Source: Burkholderiaceae bacterium
Lineage (GTDB): Bacteria; Pseudomonadota; Gammaproteobacteria; Burkholderiales; Burkholderiaceae_E
Direction of reading: 5' to 3'
DNA length: 64,000 nt
NCBI GenBank assembly: GCA_021166725.1
Contig: JAJPES010000056.1
Location: 124,001-188,000, forward strand
The position numbers and the translations under genes are program-made. Below the pieces are notes generated by a model. The model did no database searches and had not been told where the DNA came from. It saw only the letters and a program-made list of their open reading frames with translations. Positions 35,692 through 44,294 of this stretch are shown here, one piece after another (positions within the stretch are counted from its first letter, which is position 1; every line of letters begins with the position of its first letter).

Positions 35692-35905
35692 CGCGATCTC
35701 CAGCGAGAGACATGTCGGGTCATACCGCGCAATACCGGTTCCCGCCAACGAGATGCATGCGGCGCATTCGCACATCGGCTCGCGCCCACGCCTGCGCAGA
35801 TGGGGCACCGCGATTGCGAAAGCTTCGATGAGCTGCACGCGCGCGCGTCGAACTGCGCTCGATGGGCTGCGTGCCCGAGACACTGCGGAACGAGAGGGCA
35901 ACACG

Positions 35906-37489
35906 ATGAAGCAGAAGCTCCTGGTCGCGGCCATGATGGCCGCAGGCATGATCGGCACCGGTACCGCGCACGGGGTGTCGCTCGATCCCGCCGACGTGTC
36001 GCGATCCGACGCGCAATCTGCACCGACGAACGAGCTGCAGAAGCTCGCGCAGGCCAACACCGAGCAGTCGTCCTTGCCCACGCGGACCTTGGCTGTCGCA
36101 GAGAGTGGCGGCGCTGCCCTGCCGGCGAAGGCGATCGAGCCGCCGTCGACCACCGGCGCCGTTGTCATCGAACCCACGGCGGCACCGAACTGGACCGAAG
36201 TCGTCGATCGCTTCGGGCCGGCCGTGGTCGGTATCCAGGTCCAGGGCACGAAGGAGCAAGCGGCAGGACGCCGGTTCGAGTTTGGTCCCGAGTTCCGGAA
36301 TGACCCGTTCTTTCGCTTCTTCCGCGGCCTGCCGATTCCGCAACCGCAAGACGATGTGCCGACTCGAGGTCAGGGTTCGGGCTTCATCATCAGCCCCGAC
36401 GGGTTGATCCTCACCAACGCGCACGTGGTGCGCGACGCCGACAGCGTGCGAGTCAAGCTCGCGGATCGCCGCGAATTCGAGGCAAAGGTGCTCGGCATAG
36501 ACGCTGCCACCGACATCGCGGTGCTGAAGATCGACGCGAACAACCTGCCGGCGGTGCGCTTCGGACAGTCGGATCGCCTGGAGGTCGGCGACTACGTGCT
36601 GGCGATCGGCGCACCCTTCGGATTCGAGCAGAGCGCGACCTCGGGAATCGTCAGCGCGAAGGGCCGCTCGCTGCCGGGCGACGCCTATGTGCCTTTCATC
36701 CAGACCGACGTCGCCGTGAATCCGGGCAACTCCGGCGGACCGCTGTTCGACGCGGGCGGACGCGTCGTCGGGATCAACGCGCAGATCTACTCACGCACCG
36801 GCGGATACGAAGGTCTGTCGTTCGCGATCCCGATCGACGTTGCATTGCGCGTGAAGGATCAGATTGTCGAGACCGGCGAAGCGCGTCATGCAAGACTCGG
36901 CGTCACGATCCAGCAGCTGAACCAGGCGTTGGCCGATGCGTTCGATCTGGAAAATCCGGACGGCGCGCTGGTCTCGAGCGTCCTTCCGGACAGCGCCGCG
37001 CAGAAGGCGGGGCTGCGAACGGGCGACGTGATCGTCTCGATCAACGGACAGCCGATCGAGCAGTCGGGGGATCTTTCCGTGTTTGTCGGAATGTCCAGGC
37101 CCGGTACGGAAGTCACGCTCGGCGTGATCCGCGACGGCGAGAAGCGGAAGATCGAAGCGGTGCTCGGCGAGGCGCAGTCGGTGCAGACCGCTTCGGCAGA
37201 GGCGAACGCGAACGAGGCTACAGGACGTCTCGGGCTCGCCGTGCGACCGTTGAACCGCGACGAGCGCGAGAGCGCGAACATCGACAAGGGTGGGCTGCTG
37301 GTCACCGATGTCAGCGGAGAGGCGCGACGCGCCGGTGTCCGCCCCGGCGACGTCATCCTTTCGGTGAACGGGCAGCCGGTAGAAAGCGCCAGCGCGCTGC
37401 GTGAGAAGGCCGAGGGGCCCGACGACAAGCTTGCATTGCTGGTTCAACGCGGCGAAATGCGGATGTTCGTGCCGTTGAATCTCGGCTGA
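35906..37489 (+). CDS. Do-like periplasmic serine protease (DegP/HtrA family)
   Basis: Envelope protein quality-control protease. ATG 35906 gives 527 residues: a signal peptide (cleavage near TAHG), a 70-residue unstructured region, then a trypsin-like domain with catalytic triad H173 (LTNAHVV), D203 (TDIAVLKI) and S276 (NPGNSGGPLF). Two PDZ domains follow, with substrate-groove segments RLGVTIQQL, AGLRTGDVIVSING and RRAGVRPGDVILSVNG. This is the DegP/DegQ/MucD arrangement; I cannot choose between these. It leads a forward group with a lipoprotein gene 22 nt downstream. Confidence 0.93.
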   Translation: MKQKLLVAAMMAAGMIGTGTAHGVSLDPADVSRSDAQSAPTNELQKLAQANTEQSSLPTRTLAVAESGGAALPAKAIEPPSTTGAVVIEPTAAPNWTEVVDRFGPAVVGIQVQGTKEQAAGRRFEFGPEFRNDPFFRFFRGLPIPQPQDDVPTRGQGSGFIISPDGLILTNAHVVRDADSVRVKLADRREFEAKVLGIDAATDIAVLKIDANNLPAVRFGQSDRLEVGDYVLAIGAPFGFEQSATSGIVSAKGRSLPGDAYVPFIQTDVAVNPGNSGGPLFDAGGRVVGINAQIYSRTGGYEGLSFAIPIDVALRVKDQIVETGEARHARLGVTIQQLNQALADAFDLENPDGALVSSVLPDSAAQKAGLRTGDVIVSINGQPIEQSGDLSVFVGMSRPGTEVTLGVIRDGEKRKIEAVLGEAQSVQTASAEANANEATGRLGLAVRPLNRDERESANIDKGGLLVTDVSGEARRAGVRPGDVILSVNGQPVESASALREKAEGPDDKLALLVQRGEMRMFVPLNLG

Positions 37490-37511
37490 CACCCGGAAAA
37501 GGAGCACTGAC

Positions 37512-38186
37512 ATGCCTATGCGAGAAGTCCTGTTCGCGCTGGCCGCCCTGCTGGCGCTGGGCGGCTGCGCCGATACGCTGAATCCGGCACCGATGGCCGC
37601 CGAAGTGATCGGTCCTGCCAAAGGCGCGATCGAGCGCGACCACGGCATCGTGATGGTCGCACGCGCGGGAGTCTGGGACGGCGTGCCGCGCAACCTTGAA
37701 CAGCGCCTCACGCCGATGCTGATCACGTTGAAGAACGAAGGCCGCGTGCCGGTGCGCATCGACTACAGCCAGATGATGCTGGTGACACCGAAGCAGATGG
37801 TACTCAGGGCGCTGCCCCCGTTGCAGGTCGACGGAACGGTCACACAGGCACTCACCCCGCTGTGGCGACCGATCGGCTTCGCCTATGCGCCTTATTGGAG
37901 GCCGTTCGTCGGCGGCGCGCCGATCTGGACCGGACCTTTCCCGCACGATCCGTTGTACTGGAACCGTTACGGACCGGTGTTAAGGGAGGTCAATCTTCCG
38001 ACGCTCGACATGCTCCAGCGCGCGATGCCCGAAGGGGTGTTGCAGCCGGGCGGGCAGGTTACCGGTTTCGTCTACTTCCCCGGCGTCGACGACGACATCG
38101 AGCAGGTACGCCTGCGTGTCGATCTCGCCGCTGCCGACGACGGCAAGCGCCATGCACGGCTGATGATTCCCTTCGCGGTAGGCTGA
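37512..38186 (+). CDS. W/P/Y-rich lipoprotein, function unknown
   Basis: 224-residue predicted lipoprotein. The signal ends at LALGGC (Cys19), followed by ADTLNPAP. The central part is rich in Trp, Pro and Tyr (PLWRPIGFAYAPYWRPF, PIWTGPFPHDPLYWNRYG). The flanking parts look like a beta-sandwich with ITLKNEGRVPVRIDYSQMML and GGQVTGFVYFPGVDDD, the pattern of a bacterial Ig-like or DUF-type domain. AAAAGGAG precedes ATG 37512. Its position behind the HtrA-like gene suggests co-expression and an envelope role. Confidence 0.72.
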   Translation: MPMREVLFALAALLALGGCADTLNPAPMAAEVIGPAKGAIERDHGIVMVARAGVWDGVPRNLEQRLTPMLITLKNEGRVPVRIDYSQMMLVTPKQMVLRALPPLQVDGTVTQALTPLWRPIGFAYAPYWRPFVGGAPIWTGPFPHDPLYWNRYGPVLREVNLPTLDMLQRAMPEGVLQPGGQVTGFVYFPGVDDDIEQVRLRVDLAAADDGKRHARLMIPFAVG

Positions 38187-38316
38187 ACGACACATCGCGC
38201 GGACCTCGATCTTCGTGTCCGTCGCGCCGGTTCGGCGGCGCAGGCCACTCGCGTGGGGGATCTGACGATCGAATTCGAGGATCGCTTCGCTGCGCGCGAG
38301 CGGTAGGCGCTCCTCA

Positions 38317-39612
38317 TTGCAGACCGGGCAGGTACCGAAAACGCTCCCGCTCCTGGCCATCGTTGCTGCGACCGCGGCCGTCACTTTCGTCGTCGTGCTG
38401 ATCGCGTTCAACTTCGTGCTCGGCAACAAGCAGATCGACGTGCCGCTCGCGCACCGCTTCCCGGTATCCGATCCGCGGTTCCCGCGCGCGATGAGTTCGG
38501 TGCTCGCGCCCGAACTGGTGCCGGGTAACCACCTCGCGGAACTGCTCAACGGTGAGGAGATCTTCCCGGCAATGCTCGAGCGGATTCGCTCGGCGCGGCA
38601 CTCGATCACGCTCGAGACCTACATCTACTGGTCGGGGACAATCGGCGCCGAGTTCTCGATGGCGCTGTCGGAGCGCGCGCGGGCGGGGGTGCGCGTCCTC
38701 ATGCTGCTCGACTGGGTCGGCACGGCACTCGACGACGCGCAACTGCGCGCGATGCGCGAAGCCGGCGTTCAGTTGCGCCGCTACAACCCGCCGCGCTGGT
38801 CCAACCTGCACCGGCTGAACAACCGCACGCATCGCAAGCTGCTCGTCGTCGACGGGCGCGTCGGCTTCACCGGCGGCGTTGGAATCGCCGACGCCTGGCG
38901 AGGCGACGCGCAGGCTCCGGGCCACTTTCGCGACACGCACTTCCGGCTGGAGGGACCCGCTGTCGGACAGATGCAATCGGCGTTCATCGACAACTGGTTG
39001 CAGTCGACCGGCGAGGTGCTCGCCGGCGACGAGTTCCTTCCGCCGCTGGAAGCCGCGGGCTCGAGCGTCGCCCAGATCTTCACGAGTTCGCCTGGCGGCG
39101 GCTCCGAGAGCATGCAGTTGATGTACCTGATGTCCATAGCGTCGGCGGTCGAATCGATCCGGATCTCGGCGTCGTATTTCATCCCCGACGAAGTGGCGGT
39201 CGCTTCGCTCGTCGCCGCATGCGAACGCGGTGTGCGGGTTCGGATTCTCCTGCCCGGGCCCTTCATCGACATGCCTCTCGTGCGGCGCGCGTCGCGCCAT
39301 TACTGGGGGACGCTATTGCGGGCCGGTGTCGAGATCCACGAATACCAGCCGACGATGTATCACGTGAAAGTGATGATCGTCGACCAGCAATGGGTGTCGT
39401 GCGGGTCGTCGAACTTCGACAACCGGTCGTTCCGCATCAACGACGAGGCGAACCTCAACGCGTACGATGTTTCGTTCGCGCGACGTCAGGTCGCGCTATT
39501 CGAGGAAGACCTCGCACGCTCGAAGCGAATCACGCTCGAGGAGTGGAGCAGTCGCACGCCGTGGGACAAGTCGATCGATTTCGCCGCATCGCTGCTCCGC
39601 TCGCAACTGTAG
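38317..39612 (+). CDS. Phospholipase D-family protein (cardiolipin-synthase-like)
   Basis: 431 residues with one N-terminal membrane helix (LLAIVAATAAVTFVVVLIAF) and two HKD catalytic motifs: THRKLLVVD (H172, K174, D179) and YHVKVMIVD (H349, K351, D356) followed by GSSNFDNRSF. Domain order and length match ClsB/cardiolipin-synthase-type enzymes that join or exchange phosphatidyl groups. The start is TTG 38317, the first start codon in the frame; no strong ribosome-binding site is visible. A start at ATG 38491 would remove the membrane helix. It is probably part of the HtrA-lipoprotein transcript, although 130 nt separate it from the lipoprotein. Confidence 0.88.
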   Translation: MQTGQVPKTLPLLAIVAATAAVTFVVVLIAFNFVLGNKQIDVPLAHRFPVSDPRFPRAMSSVLAPELVPGNHLAELLNGEEIFPAMLERIRSARHSITLETYIYWSGTIGAEFSMALSERARAGVRVLMLLDWVGTALDDAQLRAMREAGVQLRRYNPPRWSNLHRLNNRTHRKLLVVDGRVGFTGGVGIADAWRGDAQAPGHFRDTHFRLEGPAVGQMQSAFIDNWLQSTGEVLAGDEFLPPLEAAGSSVAQIFTSSPGGGSESMQLMYLMSIASAVESIRISASYFIPDEVAVASLVAACERGVRVRILLPGPFIDMPLVRRASRHYWGTLLRAGVEIHEYQPTMYHVKVMIVDQQWVSCGSSNFDNRSFRINDEANLNAYDVSFARRQVALFEEDLARSKRITLEEWSSRTPWDKSIDFAASLLRSQL

Positions 39613-39638
39613 AGCCCTCCTCGACGAGCTGATCCTCG

Positions 39639-40379
39639 TCACCTGGGCATTGCTTCGGCGCGTCTCTCCGCCTCGTTCGCGGCAACAGTGGCACGTCGCG
39701 CGGCGGCGGCAGCCTCGTCGGCGATGTTGCCGGTGGCGACGACCGTCGTTTCGGCTGGCTTGGTCGCCTGTTCACCTGGCGCGCTCGGGTCGGCATTGCC
39801 CGGAATCGCCGTCGCATGCGCAGCGCGTGCCGCCTGCCCGGCGGCCTGCGCGGCGTGCCGGGCCGCCTGTGCCGCCTTCGTGGCAGCGTCCGGAGTCAGG
39901 AGCCGTTCGGCCCGCTCGGCTGCCGCCATCGCGCGCTCGGCAGCGACGCGGGTATCGTGGGCTGCGTCCCGCAGCGCCTGCAGCCGGGCTTCTGCGGCCT
40001 CGGTCGCCCCGCCGCTGCGCTCGGCCTGCTGGGCGCGTTCGGAACTCGCCGTCTGTCGAGCCGCCTGCGCGGCTTCCTCTGCCATCAGGGCAGCGGCGCT
40101 CGCTGAATCGGCCGCCTGGCGCGCCGCCTCGGCAACGGTGCCTTGGCGGTTCATGTCCTTCTCGTCTGGCCCCGGAGGGCCCAATACGCTCAGACTTGAT
40201 GCGGCCGCCGGATCGGGGCCTGCGCTGCCATGGCGCGATGCAAGATCGGGCGAAGGCTGCGATGACGAGCTGGCGGAGGCAGGCGTAGACGGAGTCGCCG
40301 AATCGGCCGCAATGCTGACTCCGGAAGCGGCGAGTGAAACGGCGGCGACGGAAGTGAGGAGAAAGGAAGTGGGCTTCAT
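39639..40379 (-). CDS. Alanine-rich exported helical protein
   Basis: 246 residues, no family recognised. The signal peptide MKPTSFLLTSVAAVSLAASG likely ends near SIAA. The rest is almost entirely Ala, Arg, Glu, Gln and Thr in helical stretches such as DSASAAALMAEEAAQAAR and TKAAQAARHAAQAAGQAAR, a coiled-coil-like composition with a Ser/Pro-rich N-terminal linker. Low complexity makes homology calls unsafe. It starts 32 nt after the PRC-barrel gene at 40412 on the same strand, so the two probably form an operon. Confidence 0.65.
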   Translation of the reverse strand: MKPTSFLLTSVAAVSLAASGVSIAADSATPSTPASASSSSQPSPDLASRHGSAGPDPAAASSLSVLGPPGPDEKDMNRQGTVAEAARQAADSASAAALMAEEAAQAARQTASSERAQQAERSGGATEAAEARLQALRDAAHDTRVAAERAMAAAERAERLLTPDAATKAAQAARHAAQAAGQAARAAHATAIPGNADPSAPGEQATKPAETTVVATGNIADEAAAAARRATVAANEAERRAEAMPR

Positions 40380-40411
40380 GCTTTGGGTTCCGGTTCGGCT
40401 ACTGGGTTCGG

Positions 40412-41446
40412 TTACTGCGCAGACGTACGCGCCGCCTGCGGCGACGAAGACGCCGCTCCCCCGGAGGACGCTTGCATATCCGGTTCGGAGGCGGCCATCC
40501 CCCCCGGTGCGCTGTTGCTGGCCGCCGGGAACACCGCGACGAAGTATCGATCGATGTCAGCGACCCACGCCGGGTCGTTGAGCTTCGCGTACTGGTCGTC
40601 GGTGAAGCTCTTCATCGCCTGCACTTTCGACTTGGGAACGTTGAGCACCAGCGAATCGCCGTCCAGGTCGAGGCTGAGCGTGCGCAACGGAAGTGCGAAG
40701 TTCTGCTCGGGTGACGCCGAGCCGGCGTCGAAGCCGAGTACTGCGTAGTGGACGCGCCCGTGCGACATGTCGATGACGAGGTCCTCGACCTCGCCGATCT
40801 CCTTGCCCATGCGGCCGACGACGTCCTTGTCGATCAGGTCGCGAACGCTGTGCGCTCGGGCGCTGGAGTCGGGCTGCGGAAGATCCCAGGCCGCGTCGAG
40901 GTTGTCCAGAACGCCGTTGCCGTCGACGACCCGGTCGTCGTATGTCTCGCGATCGAGCGCGGCCCGCTCGAGCCGCTCGGGGTCGAGGTCGTAGAGGACG
41001 TTCTCACCGCCCGCCGTGACGCGCAGCTCGGTCGTCGGCACGCCGAACAGCTTGTCGTCGACGAGCACGCCGGGATCGAACGAGAGCACGGCATAGCGTA
41101 CGTCGCCGTTGTGCAGATCGACGATGAGGTCATGGATCTCGCCGAGCGCCTTGCCCGCCGAGTTGTGGACGGTCGCGCCGATCAGTGTGCTCGCGCGGGC
41201 TTCGCGCAGGATCTGTCGTTCGCCGTGCGCCGACTGATCGGGTTGCGCCGTGCGGCTCGATTGCGCCGCCCGATTCGATTGCCGCGGCTGAGTCGGCTGC
41301 GTCGGCGCTTGCTCGTACGCGTGCCGCGCTGCTGTGTTCTGGTCGGCATCACCGGACGAAGCCGCCCAGGCCGAGGCGGTGGCGAACGGCAGCGAAACCG
41401 CGAGAACCAGGGTCTTTCGATTCAGACGGTGAATTGCGTCTCGCAT
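40412..41446 (-). CDS. Exported PRC-barrel protein (two PRC domains)
   Basis: 344 residues from ATG 41446, with AAGAGG about 7 nt upstream. The signal peptide ends at SAWA29. A Gln/Thr/Ser/Ala linker (residues 30-75) precedes PRC domain 1 (TLIGATVHNSAGKALGEIHD then LHNGDVRYAVLSFDPG). PRC domain 2 starts near SVRDLIDKDVVGRMGKEIG and has HGRVHYAVLGFDAG. The tail has FTDDQYAKLNDPAW and a Ser/Ala-rich end. The arrangement parallels the EF-hand PRC protein at 34654, which suggests paralogy within the cluster. Function unknown. Confidence 0.82.
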   Translation of the reverse strand: MRDAIHRLNRKTLVLAVSLPFATASAWAASSGDADQNTAARHAYEQAPTQPTQPRQSNRAAQSSRTAQPDQSAHGERQILREARASTLIGATVHNSAGKALGEIHDLIVDLHNGDVRYAVLSFDPGVLVDDKLFGVPTTELRVTAGGENVLYDLDPERLERAALDRETYDDRVVDGNGVLDNLDAAWDLPQPDSSARAHSVRDLIDKDVVGRMGKEIGEVEDLVIDMSHGRVHYAVLGFDAGSASPEQNFALPLRTLSLDLDGDSLVLNVPKSKVQAMKSFTDDQYAKLNDPAWVADIDRYFVAVFPAASNSAPGGMAASEPDMQASSGGAASSSPQAARTSAQ

Positions 41447-41776
41447 TGCTTTACCTCTTGAAAGAACGGGGCTTCAGGTACGAAGCCCACCGAGGTACCG
41501 AAGGTGCAACGCGGATTCCCGGCAGCGTGCCCGACGAGGAGCGCGAGAAGAGGCGTCCGCAGAGCCACGTAGGCACGGCTTTTCGAGTCGACGCTTCGTT
41601 TCTCTTCGAGCGGCATGCGGATCAGGGGTATCCCGAATCTCGCGCAGCGTCCTCGAGTTCGACCGAGCACGGAGCAGCGTGTTCCGACAGCGCAGGACTC
41701 GTTCAGAGCGACGCGCTGCAGGCACACGACCTGCGGGCAAGCACGCGAGTGCACTGCGCTTCGAAAGGAGAACGCC
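41447..41776. other. 330-nt divergent intergenic region
   Basis: Separates two divergent PRC-barrel genes. I see the ribosome-binding sites of both genes at the edges (AAGAGG on the minus strand, AAAGGAG at 41765-41771 on the plus strand). I see no credible ORF, tRNA or strong intrinsic terminator. Promoters for both directions must lie here, but no clear -35/-10 pair stands out. Confidence 0.6.
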
Positions 41777-42562
41777 ATGCTTCAGAGTGTCAAGGAACTC
41801 GACGGCTACGAACTCGCCGCGCGCGACGGAGACATCGGCCGCGTACGCGAGGTGTATTTCGACGACCAGCGCTGGGTCATCCGGCATCTGGTGGTCGATA
41901 CCGGCGGCTGGCTGTCCGGTCGCGACGTGCTCGTCTCGCCGCACTCGATCGACGGCATCGACCGGGTCTCGCGCCGGCTCGACGTGGCGCTGTCGCGCGA
42001 GAAGATCGAGAACGCGCCCGGCATCGGCGCCGATAAGCCGGTCGCACGGCAGAACGAGATTCCCTTCTACGACTACTACGGCTATCCGTACTACTGGGCC
42101 GGCCCCGGATTGTGGGGCGCGGGCGCGTACCCGTTGGCGGCCGGCGCACTCGGAGCGCCGCCGCCCGATGCCGGGGTGCCGCGCGAAATCGCCGAAAGGG
42201 CCGCGGCCGAACGTGAGAAGGCCGACCCGCATCTGCGTAGCAGCGGCGAGGTAATCGGCTACCACATCGAAGCTCGCGACGACTCGATCGGTCACGTCGA
42301 GGACCTTCTGTTCGACGAGCGTTCCTGGCAGATCCGCTACGCGGTGGTCGATACGCGCAACTGGCTGCCGGGCAGGCTGGTTCTGGTGACCCCGCAGTCG
42401 ATTGAAAGCGTGGATTGGAACGAGCGCCAGGTGCACGTCCGGCTCACGCGCGACGCGGTGAAGGCGAGTCCGGAGTACGAGCCTGGCGCCCCGCTGCCGG
42501 CCGACTACGATCAGCGCGTGCAGCGCTACTACGAGGACTGGCGGCGAATCGCGCCGGAGTGA
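41777..42562 (+). CDS. Cytoplasmic PRC-barrel protein (two PRC domains)
   Basis: 261 residues from ATG 41777 with AAAGGAG 6 nt upstream. No signal peptide or membrane helix, unlike the other PRC proteins here. PRC domain 1 has ELAARDGDIGRVREVYFDD and RHLVVDTGGWLSGRDVLVSP. PRC domain 2 has SSGEVIGYHIEARDDSIGHV and RYAVVDTRNWLPGRLVLVTP. A Tyr/Pro/Gly-rich hinge (YDYYGYPYYWAGPGLW) links them. The tail YDQRVQRYYEDWRRIAPE is aromatic. The internal symmetry indicates domain duplication. Function unknown; two-domain proteins of this type are common in stress-related clusters. Confidence 0.82.
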   Translation: MLQSVKELDGYELAARDGDIGRVREVYFDDQRWVIRHLVVDTGGWLSGRDVLVSPHSIDGIDRVSRRLDVALSREKIENAPGIGADKPVARQNEIPFYDYYGYPYYWAGPGLWGAGAYPLAAGALGAPPPDAGVPREIAERAAAEREKADPHLRSSGEVIGYHIEARDDSIGHVEDLLFDERSWQIRYAVVDTRNWLPGRLVLVTPQSIESVDWNERQVHVRLTRDAVKASPEYEPGAPLPADYDQRVQRYYEDWRRIAPE

Positions 42563-42785
42563 ACCTCACGCAGCCAAGGCGGCGCGACTTCGCCGCGCGC
42601 GCCGATGAAGCCGGCGATCGAGGAACTCGCGCTCGGCTCGAATCGAATCGACAAGTCTCATGACCTCTTGCCGACTCTTTCTACCGGCGTGAAGAGGCCC
42701 GGCAAAGCGAATGCCCATTCATTCGCCGGCATCGTGCTTGCAGGAATCCGGTTCCTTTTCGATATCGCAATGAAAGGAGCTACCC

Positions 42786-43364
42786 ATGAAAACCCGCACT
42801 CGCTCGCTCTCGCTCGCTGCAACGCTCGCTCTCGCGACATCGGCGGCCGTCGCACAGGGGAACACGCAAAAGCCGGACGATGTGAGAACGCAAGCGCAAA
42901 CCGAGGACAAGGCGCAGGCACAGCAGGCGCAGAACCAGATGGCACAAGACCAGAAGGCGCAGAACCCGGACCAAGCACAGAAGAAGAGCAAGTCGCAGTC
43001 GTCGGCCACGACGGCCGCCGGCGTGCCGGTGGTCGTGCTGATGCCGGTGAAGATCGCGAACACCGACCAGTTCGCCAAAGGCTGCTGGGCGCGGCTGTAC
43101 GACAGCACCGATTTCAAGGGCGACCAGCTCACGCTGGTCGGTCCGGCCGAAATGCCGGACATGATCAGTCATTTCGGCGTCGACTGGGCGGGCACTTTCG
43201 ACAGCGTTGCCGTCGGCCCCAAGGCCACGCTGACCGTCTATGACGCGCAGAACTACCAGGACGAGGCGCAGACATTCAAGCCCGGACAGAAGGTCGCCGA
43301 CCTCGACGAGAAGATGGAACTGTTCGAGAGTGTCCAGTCCGCCAAGGTGAGTTGCGCGTCGTAG
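42786..43364 (+). CDS. Exported beta/gamma-crystallin-like protein
   Basis: 192 residues. A signal peptide (cleavage AVA|Q near residue 24) is followed by a Gln/Lys/Ala-rich linker (QAQQAQNQMAQDQKAQN) and a C-terminal domain with Greek-key-like halves: ARLYDSTDFKGDQLTLVGP, then SVAVGPKATLTVYDAQNY and LFESVQSAKVSC. The spacing of the aromatic, Gly and Ser positions resembles beta/gamma-crystallin folds, which often bind calcium; I treat this as an inference. AAAGGAG precedes ATG 42786. A weak TTGCAG-17-GATATC promoter candidate lies about 40 nt upstream. It stands between two PRC-barrel genes. Confidence 0.72.
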   Translation: MKTRTRSLSLAATLALATSAAVAQGNTQKPDDVRTQAQTEDKAQAQQAQNQMAQDQKAQNPDQAQKKSKSQSSATTAAGVPVVVLMPVKIANTDQFAKGCWARLYDSTDFKGDQLTLVGPAEMPDMISHFGVDWAGTFDSVAVGPKATLTVYDAQNYQDEAQTFKPGQKVADLDEKMELFESVQSAKVSCAS

Positions 43365-43419
43365 TTCCGCTGTCAGCCAGGACCCCGGTACCGCCCTCGA
43401 CTCTTTGAAGGAAACACCG

Positions 43420-44196
43420 ATGAAAACATCCCGATTGGCCGTCGCAGCGCTGGGCGCCATGACGCTCGCCACGGCACCCTGCCTCGCGCAAGCGCAGCAG
43501 GCCTCCACCGCTACCGCAGCCGCGGATCGGTCGGCGCAAAAGCCGGCTGAAGCCGCGCACGACCCGATCGACATCCGCCGCTGGGACACCGCCGCGCTGC
43601 GTGGCGGGCACAGTGCCGAGCGACTGCTCGACACCACCGTTCGCGGCGAGGATGGTAGGCAGCTCGGCGAAGTCGAGAACTTCCTCGTCGACAAGCAAGG
43701 CCGCATCACCGGCATCATCGTCGAATCGCAGGGTTTCCTGGAAGTCGGCGACACGCATTTCCTCGTGCCATGGAAGCAGGTCGAGATGGGTCCGAACCTG
43801 AGCTACGTGAAAGTGCCGGTCAACGAGCGCAACCTGCCGGACTTCTCGCTGTTCAACGACGACGAGAGCATCTACAAGCCCGGCGCGATCTACCGCGGCA
43901 ACGAGCTGCTCGGCGAGTTCGTACGACTGAAGGAAGGCGCGCCGTACGGCTACATCTACGACGTCATCTTCAGCGACGACGGCCGCATCCAGTCGATCAT
44001 CGTGTCGCCCGACCGACGCTATGGCTACGGTTACTACGCCTTTCCCTACTACTACGGCATGTACCACCCGGGCCTGGGCTACTACGACATGCCCTACGCA
44101 CGCAGCGACCTCTCCGCGCTGAAGCCGTTCGACTACGCCGCGCTCGGCATAGCGGGCGACGATAGCGTGGCGCCGGCGAAGACAAGTCAGCGCTGA
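43420..44196 (+). CDS. Exported PRC-barrel protein, right end of cluster
   Basis: 258 residues from ATG 43420 (GAAGGAA upstream); the ATG 15 nt earlier lacks a ribosome-binding site. The signal peptide ends near LAQA. PRC domain 1: ERLLDTTVRGEDGRQLGEV with ITGIIVESQGFLEVGDTHF. A second PRC-like unit contains GYIYDVIFSDDGRIQSIIVS. A Tyr/Gly-rich patch (YGYGYYAFPYYYGMYHPGL) follows, similar in flavour to the hinge of the PRC protein at 41777. It lies 55 nt after the crystallin-like gene, probably in the same transcript. Function unknown. Confidence 0.82.
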   Translation: MKTSRLAVAALGAMTLATAPCLAQAQQASTATAAADRSAQKPAEAAHDPIDIRRWDTAALRGGHSAERLLDTTVRGEDGRQLGEVENFLVDKQGRITGIIVESQGFLEVGDTHFLVPWKQVEMGPNLSYVKVPVNERNLPDFSLFNDDESIYKPGAIYRGNELLGEFVRLKEGAPYGYIYDVIFSDDGRIQSIIVSPDRRYGYGYYAFPYYYGMYHPGLGYYDMPYARSDLSALKPFDYAALGIAGDDSVAPAKTSQR

Positions 44197-44294
44197 GCAG
44201 GCACGACGAAGAACCGGGAGGCGAATCGCTGGCGGAAGCCCACGTAGGGCTGCATCCCTGCAGTTTCGGCTGCGAATGTCGTGGCGAGCCGCCT

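Noticed and set aside
42605-42785. Small ORF starting at 42605 before the crystallin-like gene
   Set aside because: It lacks a ribosome-binding site and continues out of frame into the crystallin-like gene with an Arg/Gly-rich product.
44237-44251. Hairpin AGCCC-ACGTA-GGGCT after the last PRC-barrel gene as a terminator
   Set aside because: A five-base-pair stem with no T-run after it is insufficient evidence.
44197-44294. Right-hand attachment repeat of tRNA-Glu after the PRC cluster
   Set aside because: I looked for the tRNA 3' end (ggttcgaatcccctacggga) in this gap and found no copy.
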